Source of the DNA: Spongiactinospora sp. TRM90649
GTDB lineage: Bacteria > Actinomycetota > Actinomycetes > Streptosporangiales > Streptosporangiaceae
Assembly: GCF_029382225.1 (NCBI RefSeq)
Contig: NZ_JARLTC010000002.1
Location: forward strand, 682,001 to 746,000
DNA length: 64,000 nucleotides
Direction of reading: 5' to 3'
A program made the translations under genes and the position numbers. A model generated the notes under the pieces. That model was not told the origin of the DNA. It made no database searches and saw only the letters and a list, made by a program, of their open reading frames with translations. Below, in pieces: positions 43,648 through 51,900 of this stretch (position 1 is its first letter; each line of letters begins with the position of its first letter).

Positions 43648-46524
43648 ATGGCCGGGGACTTCGACCCGTCGCTGGACTTTTTGACCGCACCGGCACTGGT
43701 CGGGCTGTCCGCCACGCTGGGATCGATCCCCGGCCTCACGGAGGCGGAGGCCCGGCTGATATGCCAGCGAACCGCCGAAGCGCTGGAGGAGACCGTCCGC
43801 CTCAAGGTCAACAGGGTCCTGCTGCTGGAACTCAACGCCGCCAGGATCACCGGAAGGCTGACCGCCGAGACACCGCGGCTGCGGTGGCAGGAGTGGAAGG
43901 CGACGGCCGCGACGCCCGAGTTCTGGCTGTCCCTGACCGGGCACTACCCCACGATGCTGTCCAGGCTCGGCACGATCATCGACAACAGGTGCGGCGCGGC
44001 CGTGGAACTGGCCCGCAGGTTCGCCGCCGACCGCGCGGCGCTCACCGCACTGCCCGGCGGTCTCCGAGGCGAGCTGGTCGGAGTCGACTTCGGGACGGGA
44101 GACAGCCATCGCGGAGGGCACAGCGTCGCCGTCCTGCACGGCTCGCAGGGCAAGGTGGTCTACAAGCCCCGGTCCCTCGCCGTGGACGAGGCGCTGGCGC
44201 GGCTGATCGACCGCCTGGCACCCCAGCTGCCCCTCGGCAGCCGCATCCGCGTACCCGACGTGCTGATTCGCCAGGGGTACGGCTGGGCGGAGCACATCCA
44301 GCACCGCTACTGCGCCGACGAGACGGAGCTGCGGTCCTTCTACCGCGGTGTCGGGCACTGGCTGGCGCTGATGCGGCTGATCGGCGGCAGCGACCTGCAC
44401 ATGGAGAACCTCATCGCGGCCGGTCCCGCGCCCGTCGTCGTCGACTGCGAGACGCTGTTCACCCCGCACGTCCCGGCCAAACCGTCCGGATACGGCGACG
44501 CCGTCGACCAGGCGACCGACCTGCTCAGCGGATCGGTGCTGCGCACCGGACTCCTTCCCGGACGCGGCGTCTCGCTCGCCTGGCGCGGCGTGGACATGTC
44601 CGCCGTCGGAGGCCTGCCTGGCCAGCAGCCGTACACGCAGATGCCGGTCGTCGTCGACGCGGGCACGGACATGGCGAGACTGGGGATGGAACGGGTCGAA
44701 CTGGGAGCGGTGAGCAACCACCCGAGCCCCGATCCGATCCTCGTCCACTACTGGGACCTGGTGCTGTCCGGATTCACCGAGCTGGTCGAGCACCTCGACA
44801 TGCTGGATCGGCGGGATGAGCTCGCCGGGCTGCTCACGGACTTCGCCGACCGCCCGATCCGGGTCGTGCTCCGCGCCACCGAGGCGTACGCCGAGCTGGC
44901 CCGCATGTTGTGGCACCCGGCCTCACTCCACGACGAGCCGACCGCGATGGGCAAGGCGGCGGGGTTGCTGGCCCAGCATGCCGAGAACCTGCCCGGCGCG
45001 CCATCGGCCCCAGAGGTGATCGACGCCGAGGTGGCCGAGTTGCTGGTCGGTGACATCCCCTTCTTCGCCACGACCCCTGCTCGCGGCCGTCTGGACGGCC
45101 CTGGCGGAACCTCTTACGGAGACGAGCAGGACCTCATCGCGGACGCGCTGCGGCGCTGGCGCGACCGCGACGCGGCCCTGGACCGCGAGGTGATCCGGTC
45201 CGCTCTGGTCAGCGCCTACCTCAATGAGGGGTGGATGCCTGCCAACAAGCGTATGACCGTGCCTCCCATCCGGCACCAGGACCTCGAACGGCGTCGGCGT
45301 CGGATCGCGGCCGGGATCGCCCGCAGCATGCTTGACACGGCGGTCCGGGGCGACGACGGCACCGTCACCTGGACCGCGCCGGTGCTCACTTCCGACGGCT
45401 GGTTCGTACAGTCGCTGTCTCCCGACGTGTACGGCGGCACGTACGGGGTCGCCATCACTCTGGCCGCCTACGTGAGTGAGACCGGGCAGGACAGGGCCGA
45501 CGAGGTGCCGGGGCTGGACGGGCTGCTCGCCGATCTCCTCCATACGATCAGGCTGGCCGAGGAGCGCGACGCGGAGGCACGCCGCACCGGACCGCGGCGC
45601 CGCCCCGCCACCCCAGGCGGCTATGTCGGCATCGGCTCGCAAATCTGGAGCTGGCTGCTGCTGCGCAGGCTGGGCACCGTCGGCTCGGAGGAAGCGGTCG
45701 CCCGGGCCGGCGCCCTGGCGGGGCAACTTCCCGAGGCGGTGGCCGCCGACGGGGTGTACGACCTGCTCACCGGCATGGCAGGCGCCATCGTGCCGTTGCT
45801 CCGCCTGTCGGAACAGACCGGTGACCAGCAGTGGTCCACGCAGGCCGACCGCATCGGGGAGCGCCTGCTCTCACTGGCCCACATCGACGGCCGGGGAGCA
45901 CGCTGGCCCAGCACCGCGTTCCCACAAGGGTTAGGCGGGGTCTCACACGGCGCCACCGGGATCGCCTGGGCGCTGGCCCGGCTCGCCGACAGCGCCACGG
46001 CCGGCGCTGCGGACTTCCGCACCCTGGCAGACAACGCCTTTCTGTACGAGGAGTCACTGTACGACCCGGCGGAGAAGGGCTGGCGTGACCTGCGCGAAAT
46101 GGACGACCTTCGCGTGACCTCCAGCGCATGGTGCCACGGAGCCGCCGGCATCGGCCTCGTCGCGGCCGACCGGCTGGCCCGCGAAGGTGACCCGCGCTGG
46201 GCGGACGTGCTACGCCGGGCCGCCGCGTCGTCCTGGTCGAGGGGCATCGGCTGGAACCACACGCTCTGCCACGGAGACCTCGGCAACTGGGAGATCGTGC
46301 GCCACGCGATCGATTTGGGTGTCGGGCCCGAAGGGCTGACTCCGGAGTACCTCGCCGCGTACATGATCGGCAGCATGGACGAGCACGGCCCGGTGAGTGG
46401 CCTTTCACGTGACGCTTTCAGCCCAGGTCTGATGCCGGGAGTGGGCGGCATGCTCTACCAGCTACTACGCCTGCCCCCCGACACCTCCCTCCTCTCCGTC
46501 CTGCTCCCTGACCCGGAGAACTGA
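43648..46524 (+). CDS. lanM: class II lanthipeptide synthetase LanM
   Basis: 958 aa. AAGGAAGG lies 9 bp before this ATG; an ATG 9 bp earlier touches the ribosome site and is less likely. The N-terminal dehydratase has VVYKPRSLAVD (Lys near 172), SDLHMENLI (about 248-255) and VVDCETLF. The C-terminal LanC-like cyclase has GGVSHGATG (His767), WCHGAAG (Cys829-His830) and LCHGDLG (Cys874-His875), so the zinc ligands are complete. It dehydrates Ser/Thr of the precursor and closes (methyl)lanthionine rings. Codon 762 is TTA (45931-45933), suggesting bldA-type developmental control. No transporter, peptidase or immunity gene follows; the chromosomal tRNA-Thr end is 130 bp away. Confidence 0.95.
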   Translation: MAGDFDPSLDFLTAPALVGLSATLGSIPGLTEAEARLICQRTAEALEETVRLKVNRVLLLELNAARITGRLTAETPRLRWQEWKATAATPEFWLSLTGHYPTMLSRLGTIIDNRCGAAVELARRFAADRAALTALPGGLRGELVGVDFGTGDSHRGGHSVAVLHGSQGKVVYKPRSLAVDEALARLIDRLAPQLPLGSRIRVPDVLIRQGYGWAEHIQHRYCADETELRSFYRGVGHWLALMRLIGGSDLHMENLIAAGPAPVVVDCETLFTPHVPAKPSGYGDAVDQATDLLSGSVLRTGLLPGRGVSLAWRGVDMSAVGGLPGQQPYTQMPVVVDAGTDMARLGMERVELGAVSNHPSPDPILVHYWDLVLSGFTELVEHLDMLDRRDELAGLLTDFADRPIRVVLRATEAYAELARMLWHPASLHDEPTAMGKAAGLLAQHAENLPGAPSAPEVIDAEVAELLVGDIPFFATTPARGRLDGPGGTSYGDEQDLIADALRRWRDRDAALDREVIRSALVSAYLNEGWMPANKRMTVPPIRHQDLERRRRRIAAGIARSMLDTAVRGDDGTVTWTAPVLTSDGWFVQSLSPDVYGGTYGVAITLAAYVSETGQDRADEVPGLDGLLADLLHTIRLAEERDAEARRTGPRRRPATPGGYVGIGSQIWSWLLLRRLGTVGSEEAVARAGALAGQLPEAVAADGVYDLLTGMAGAIVPLLRLSEQTGDQQWSTQADRIGERLLSLAHIDGRGARWPSTAFPQGLGGVSHGATGIAWALARLADSATAGAADFRTLADNAFLYEESLYDPAEKGWRDLREMDDLRVTSSAWCHGAAGIGLVAADRLAREGDPRWADVLRRAAASSWSRGIGWNHTLCHGDLGNWEIVRHAIDLGVGPEGLTPEYLAAYMIGSMDEHGPVSGLSRDAFSPGLMPGVGGMLYQLLRLPPDTSLLSVLLPDPEN

Positions 46525-46610
46525 CCGCCCGTCTCCTCTCCTGCCCACCCCGGTTCTTCTTGCCGCGGTGCGCTCCCTTCCCCTGCTCGGTGAAACTTCC
46601 CAAAATGGCA

Positions 46611-46646
46611 AGAGGCCCCACCCGGATGATCACGGATAGGGCCTCT
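46611..46646. terminator. hairpin between lanM and the tRNA-derived att site
   Basis: AGAGGCCC (46611-46618) pairs perfectly with GGGCCTCT (46639-46646), 20-base loop, followed on the minus strand by a T-containing stretch (TTGCCATTTT). Position fits the terminator of the original tRNA-Thr gene (minus strand) and of lanM (plus strand). Confidence 0.65.
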
Positions 46647-46654
46647 GAGCTGCG

Positions 46655-46697
46655 AGCCGACGAGGGGAATCGAACCCCTGACCTGCTGTTTACAAGT
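46655..46697 (-). repeat. attachment site: 3' half of a tRNA-Thr(UGU) gene
   Basis: On the minus strand this reads anticodon loop CTTGTAA, anticodon-stem 3' arm ACAGC, variable loop, T-arm AGGGG-TTCGATT-CCCCT, acceptor 3' strand CGTCGGC and discriminator T. The tRNA sequence breaks down upstream of the anticodon loop: the 5' anticodon stem pairs at only three positions and there is no D-arm. This is the att core left by site-specific insertion into the 3' half of a tRNA gene. By its orientation the intact tRNA should lie to the right of the element, beyond the window. Confidence 0.85.
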
Positions 46698-46781
46698 CAG
46701 AACAAGATCGTCTATGGACATCCCCCCGTGTCGGATCCGCCCTGCCTGACGTGCACTCAGACATGATCAGCTTCCATCGAT

Positions 46782-46823
46782 GTCCACCGTCGTCCACGAG
46801 TGTTGTTAGCATCCGCGTTAGCA
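46782..46823. repeat. short direct repeats near attL, possible integrase arm sites
   Basis: GTCCAC occurs at 46782-46787 and 46792-46797 (10 bp apart), and GTTAGCA at 46805-46811 and 46817-46823 (12 bp apart). Short direct repeats about 100 bp inside an att core are typical of tyrosine-integrase arm sites. Between here and 47233 I see no convincing gene; the only other structure is the repeat at 46971-47052. Confidence 0.35.
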
Positions 46824-46970
46824 AGACCGTCGCTTTTCAGGCGGAGCAAACACCCTGCTCGTCTTGCCCCACATGAGGTCAGAACGTGGTGGATGGGTGC
46901 CACCGTGTGTCAACGGAAGCCGACGTTGTCGTCAGCGGTGTCGTCATCAGCACCACCTTGTCCGGTGGCA

Positions 46971-47052
46971 AGACCCGACGAAGGAGGGGCTTGGCGTCGA
47001 TCGCCCCGACCACGAATGGCACGCGCCGAAGTACGCGATCGTCACGGCCTCA
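46971..47052. repeat. imperfect direct repeat, copy A
   Basis: About 82 bp, roughly 75-80% identical to 47910-47990. The best conserved part is CGCGATCGTCACGGCC at the right end. On the minus strand both copies keep a weakly protein-like frame (copy A: PLLRRVLPPDKVVLMTTPLTT; copy B: LLCRASALGVTVSLTATLTT), so they may be remnants of a small duplicated gene. Confidence 0.5.
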
Positions 47053-47233
47053 GCCGCTTCGCGCCCCTCTGATCCGTTGAAAGTGGCTGGGATCGGACGG
47101 CGTACCAAGGCTGCCTTGCTGTACTTCCTGCGCCGTACAGCACCGGCGAACACCCGCATGCCCAGTGGCGAGGCAGCTACCAATCGCGTCAACACTCCCG
47201 CACTGGATCGATCCAGAGTGTATGCATGACATC

Positions 47234-47677
47234 ATGATCGCGTTACGACGACACCTCCACGCCGCCGCCGTGCTCGCACTGGTCAGCCTTCTCACCGCCT
47301 GCGGCGGGACCACGATCAACAAGGATGCAGCGGCCATCATCGGTGACCTCGGTGCCAACGGCGTGCCCGCCAAACTCGGCACCGTCTACGACGAGAACAC
47401 TGACCCGAACAAGCTGCTTGGCCGCCCCAATGGCTACCTCAGCAAGGCCGAGTTCACCGACAGCAGAGTCAAGGCTGACATGGCGGGCAGTGTCGAGGTG
47501 TTCGAAGACGCCGGCAGCGCGGAGGCCCGCGCCGAGTACATACAGACGCTCGGAAAGACTCCGATGCTGGCCGAGTACACGTATGTCAAAGGGAACGTCG
47601 TGGTACGCGTGGACAAGAGCATGGCTCCCTCAGACGCCAAGGGGTACGAGGACGCACTCAGCAAGATCGTCGAATAG
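47234..47677 (+). CDS. small lipoprotein, unknown function
   Basis: 147 aa from the ATG at 47234 (an ATG 12 bp earlier is also possible; neither has a strong ribosome site). The start MIALRRHLHAAAVLALVSLLTACGG is a lipoprotein signal with lipobox LTAC. The mature part, about 125 aa, has no recognised domain: AIIGDLGANGVPAKLGTVYDENTDPNKLLGRPNGYLSKAEFTD, then GSVEVFEDAGSAEARAEYIQTL and VVVRVDKSMAPSDAKGYEDALSKIV. Similar small lipoproteins occur in actinomycete genomes and elements. Anchored on the outer face of the membrane; a role in entry exclusion is possible but unproven. Confidence 0.8.
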   Translation: MIALRRHLHAAAVLALVSLLTACGGTTINKDAAAIIGDLGANGVPAKLGTVYDENTDPNKLLGRPNGYLSKAEFTDSRVKADMAGSVEVFEDAGSAEARAEYIQTLGKTPMLAEYTYVKGNVVVRVDKSMAPSDAKGYEDALSKIVE

Positions 47678-47909
47678 CTGCGGAGCATTGGATCTGGTTG
47701 GTGCCCTCGTAGATTTGGGTGATCTCCGATACCCGACTCGGCGCCCTGCGAAGGCATGCTGATCACGGCGCTGAACAGGGAATAGGCTTCGGGGCGTCCC
47801 ATCACTTCTCGCTGGTTTCGACGCTCCCACGGAACAGCGACGGAACAAGACCGGGAGGCTGTGAAGTCGTCAGCGTGGCCGTCAGAGATACCGTCACGCC
47901 CAGTGCCGA

Positions 47910-47990
47910 GGCCCGACAAAGGAGGGCCTCGGCGGTGATCGCCCCAGCCCGTGAGATGGGCACCGAAGTCCGCGATCGTCACGGCCCCAG
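47910..47990. repeat. imperfect direct repeat, copy B
   Basis: Second copy of the repeat at 46971-47052, about 940 bp away, so the pair flanks the lipoprotein gene. The stretch 47678-48256 holds this repeat and otherwise no gene I can support. Confidence 0.5.
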
Positions 47991-48256
47991 CCCTGTTGGG
48001 GCGGGGGTTGTCGAAATCACCGCGCCGCGTCGATCCTACACGATTCTGTCACTTCTCCCTGCTCGCAGCCCTTCGAGGGACTGAAACAGGGTGATCGGAG
48101 CGTGCCGCAAAGAGTTTATGGCGGACCTTAAAACTGGCCAAAATCGGTGCCCTGCCAGGAACACGGGCATGCAAATGTATGCTCGAAACATCCTAGTAAG
48201 GAGGTGGTGGCCCGTGGAGGGCCGAAGTAGGGAGATGAAGGGGGACTAGATCGACG

Positions 48257-48637
48257 ATGGCCGATTACGCCTTGGGCGTGGTCGGCATACTGCTCGGCGT
48301 GGGGCTTCGCAGACTGATTCACACACTGTGTGACGGTTTGCGACTCTACTTCTACCGCCGCCATGTCCTGGAGCCTTTGTTGTCAGCGAAGGCCAACGGC
48401 GCAGAAGAGAGCAAGCTGCACGTGCGAGCCTCGTCGATCGAAATCCTCCTTGAAGAGAAGAAGAACGGCTCTGTCGGTCCCTCTAGCGAGGATCGTGACC
48501 GAGTCGGCAAGGGTCAACCAAGAAAGGCCACACAAGGAAAGACCCCGCGGCCATCCAGGAGTCGTGGGAAGAATGCCCTTACAGAGCGACAGGGCGCCAA
48601 CACACGGAGGAAAAGCTCCGACCCCAAGGGTCGTTGA
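48257..48637 (+). CDS. small protein with N-terminal membrane helix, unknown function
   Basis: 126 aa, ATG 10 bp after GGGGGA. Residues 4-18 (YALGVVGILLGVGLR) form a short hydrophobic helix; the rest is strongly basic and low in complexity (RPSRSRGKNALTERQGANTRRKSSDPKGR at the end). No known domain. It is followed after a few bases by a strong hairpin, which supports it being a transcribed gene. It is divergent from nothing and lies between the lipoprotein and the restriction gene. Confidence 0.5.
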   Translation: MADYALGVVGILLGVGLRRLIHTLCDGLRLYFYRRHVLEPLLSAKANGAEESKLHVRASSIEILLEEKKNGSVGPSSEDRDRVGKGQPRKATQGKTPRPSRSRGKNALTERQGANTRRKSSDPKGR

Positions 48638-48642
48638 GCCCC

Positions 48643-48675
48643 GCCCCGGCCGCCACCCATACAGGAGGCCGGGGC
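48643..48675. terminator. hairpin after the small basic protein gene
   Basis: GCCCCGGCC (48643-48651) pairs with GGCCGGGGC (48667-48675), 15-base loop, starting 5 bp after the stop codon at 48637. The remaining 318 bp to the restriction gene (48676-48993) show no gene; one GACGTCCC box occurs at 48857-48864. Confidence 0.65.
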
Positions 48676-48993
48676 CTCTCCATTCGAGAGTAAGCAGATG
48701 TGGCCACTGAACCACAAACACCCTGCTCACAGGGGCTCCCTCGTAGGTCCAAGGGCAGGTACGGAAGAGGCCGCGGTGAGGGGCCGCACTACCGCCGCTC
48801 TCAGGTGAGCGAAGTTCTCCACTCGAAGCAGCAGTAGTACGGGCCTGAGGGCCGTTGACGTCCCGTAACTGGCCTCCAGCTCTTAGGCCGGGGCTTTCTC
48901 AGGTTGGCGGTGGGGGTGCTCGTCGTGCGGTGAGCGGCCAACCCGCGCCCTAAACTGCCCGCTGCAACGAGCCACACGCCTCAGCCGATACGT

Positions 48994-51900
48994 CTAATCC
49001 AAGATCTCCAACGGGGGGAGATTGTCCACGATCTTCATCGTCTCCAGGCTGATCGTCACGATCCGCTTGAGGAGGTCAATGATGTAGCGCGGATCGTCAG
49101 ACCAGTCGTTGGGGTCGTTGATGATGCCGGAGTCCTTATCGGGCTTCACGTGATACCGGTCGATGATCCATTCGATCGCGGAGCGCGCGCCGAGCTTGTA
49201 GCGGTACGCCTCTTCCGGGATGTTGGTCAGGGTAACTCGGGTGTTGTAAATGATCGTCGAACGGTCCGGCTGCCCCTTGGTTTTCGGGATCTTCATCTTC
49301 GCGACACGATACAGCTCGTGGGGCGGGGTGCCGGTCGTGTCGCCGGTGACCGTCTCCACGATGCCCTTGTACGGCTCGACCTGCTCATAACGGATATGCA
49401 GGTCAGCGAGCTTCCGGCCGGCCTCAGTGAAGCCACGGAAGTCACGTACCTTTGGAATCCGCGGGAGAGCCTTCTTCAAATCAGCGGCGTAGCGCTCTCG
49501 GTAATCGCTCGAATGGAGCAGGCCGTATGTGTAGTAAAAGATATCATCCTTTGTGATCGCGGAGTCTGCGTATGTAGTGCGGTAGGCGACCAAAGCACTG
49601 TTGGTAATGTTGTCGGCTTTCTCAGGGCCGCCCTCTTGCTCAGACGCAGAGAAAAGATTGTCCTCGCTACTGACCTCATGGTAAGTGAAGCGAGGGAAGA
49701 GATATCCACCCTTGCCAAACACGTCAAGACACGGGACGAGATCTGTGGCTAGGACCGCAAAGTCAGCCGTCGCATGGAAGCCGTTGACATAGATTCCAAA
49801 ATTCCCGGACTCCTGCAAGGGGAACATCTGCGGCAATTTGCCGGGCCTGTGATTGAGATCCCGATCGAAATAAACTGACTGACGGCTGAACGGGCGGTAC
49901 AAGCTAGTAGCCACGCGACTTGAGTCGAACTCAATTCGCTTGCCACGAGCCACCTTAGGAATCAGACTAGAGGACCAACTAATCTTCTTGGGATTGCGAT
50001 CGACGAACCTCTCGGCGTCCTCTGTCTTTGCACGAGTGATTCCCCTAGCTCGACAGTGCTCGACGAACTTATCTATCTGGTCGTTGTAGAAGTCGATTGT
50101 TGACTTGACATTCTCGATAAGGCGTTGCTTGGAGTAGTTGTAGACCCAGGCATCGCGATTTGTCCCCAGCCCAAGGGAGTGAGCTGCGAAGACAGAATCC
50201 GAACTTGCCGCCTTTTCGCTTCGGACGAGAGCTTGGAAGGTGGCGAACCGTTCGTCTCGCTGGTTGACCCAATCTCCGTCCTCATTCGGAGTGATCTGCT
50301 GCCAATCAACCGAGTAGAGGTCTTGCGAGCTGAGAATTCGGAGCTTCTCTTCGCGAGGGAGGTAGTCACCAATGTCACGGTAGTACAGCGAGCATTCGCT
50401 ATCCGCATCGGCAATATTTCCACCCTTGACGAGAATAAGGATAGCGACTGTGTTCCGGCTGCCAGAGCCGAAAATCTTTCCTCCCTCCATACGGGATTGC
50501 TCACCAGTCGTGCGCTGGTTGCCTCGTAGGTTGTAGCAGTAGATCGCATCAAACTCGCTGGTGAGAGCATTCCGCAGGCCGTCATAGGTGTTGCCGTCTA
50601 TATAGCCACCGTTGGATACGAACGCGACGATTCCTTCGTTTTTTACCCGGTCAGAAGCCCACCGAAAGGCGCGAATGTAGGAGTCGTACAGCGTCCGAGT
50701 AGATGTGGCTGTAGAGCGTGCGGCATAAGTGTCTCTGATTCGCTCGTCCAGGACGTCGTACTTTAGATTCTGGTTGTCGTCGTTCTGGCTATCCTGCCCC
50801 ACCGAGTATGGCGGGTTGCCGATAACTATAGTGATGTTCTGCTTCTGCTGCTTCTTCGCTCGCTCACTGTTGCCCTCCATAACCTCCATGCCCTCAAAGG
50901 TGGCATTGCCCTCAGCGAGTTGGAAGGTATCAGTGAGCACGATGCCCTCGAAAGGCTGGTATTCGCCGCCGTTAAGATCGTGGAAAGCGGCCTCTATGTT
51001 GATGGCAGCGATGTAGTACGCGAGCAAAACGACTTCGTTGGCGTGAAGTTCACACGTGTACTTGCGGAGTAGATCCGCCGGCTTGATCAAGCCGGACTGC
51101 AAGAGACGCACAGGGAAGGTGCCGGTACCGACAAACGGATCGATGATCTGAACGCCCTGGTCGGTCAGTGAGCGTCCGAAGTGCTTGGTCAAGGCATTCT
51201 CTGCGGAACGGATGATGAAGTCGACAACCTCGATAGGGGTGTAGACGATGCCGAGCGCATCGGCGGTCTTCGGCAGGGCGGTTTTGAAGAACTTGTCGTA
51301 TAGCTCGACGATGACGCGCTGACGGCCCTCGTGGTTGTCGATTCCCTCGGCGCGCACTCTCACCGAGTTGTAGAAGTCCTCCAAGGTTTTGGCTTCGGCA
51401 CCCAAACTTTGATCGTCGAGGATGTCAAGCATCCGCTGCATGGCCTTGGAGACCGGGTTGTGGTCAGTGAAGCGATAGTCCTTGAATAGGGCATCGAAGA
51501 CGGGCTTGGTAACAATGTGCTGGGCGAGCATGTCAACGGCGTCGGTCTCGCTGACCCGAGGGTTTAAATTCGACCGCAGTTCGTTGACGAATTCTTCGAG
51601 GGCAGCTCGTTTCTCGGGGGAAACCAGCGCGGCCTTGATACGCGTGACGTGGCGGTCAGCGATTTGAGCAATGTCCTTGGCCCAGTCCTCCCAGTAGTGA
51701 CGCTCGCCGACCTTGACGACGATGCGGGCATAGATCGCGTCCCGCCAGTCGCTGACGTTGAACAGCGTCTCCTGGATGTGCTGAGCGCTCTCGGCTTCCT
51801 TCTCCTTGGCGTCCTTCGCGCTGTCCTCGGTGCTTGAACCGTCCTTGTCGCCAACCGACTCGTCGCCGGGGCCAATGTGACCGATGCCAATCTTGTTATC

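Noticed and set aside
46655..46697. A functional tRNA-Thr gene
   Set aside because: No D-arm or 5' acceptor strand follows, and the 5' anticodon stem does not pair; only the 3' half is present, so it is an att fragment.
46800..47230. Several short open frames of 64-121 codons between attL and the lipoprotein gene
   Set aside because: No ribosome sites, no domains, Arg/Pro-rich composition, and they overlap each other in different frames.
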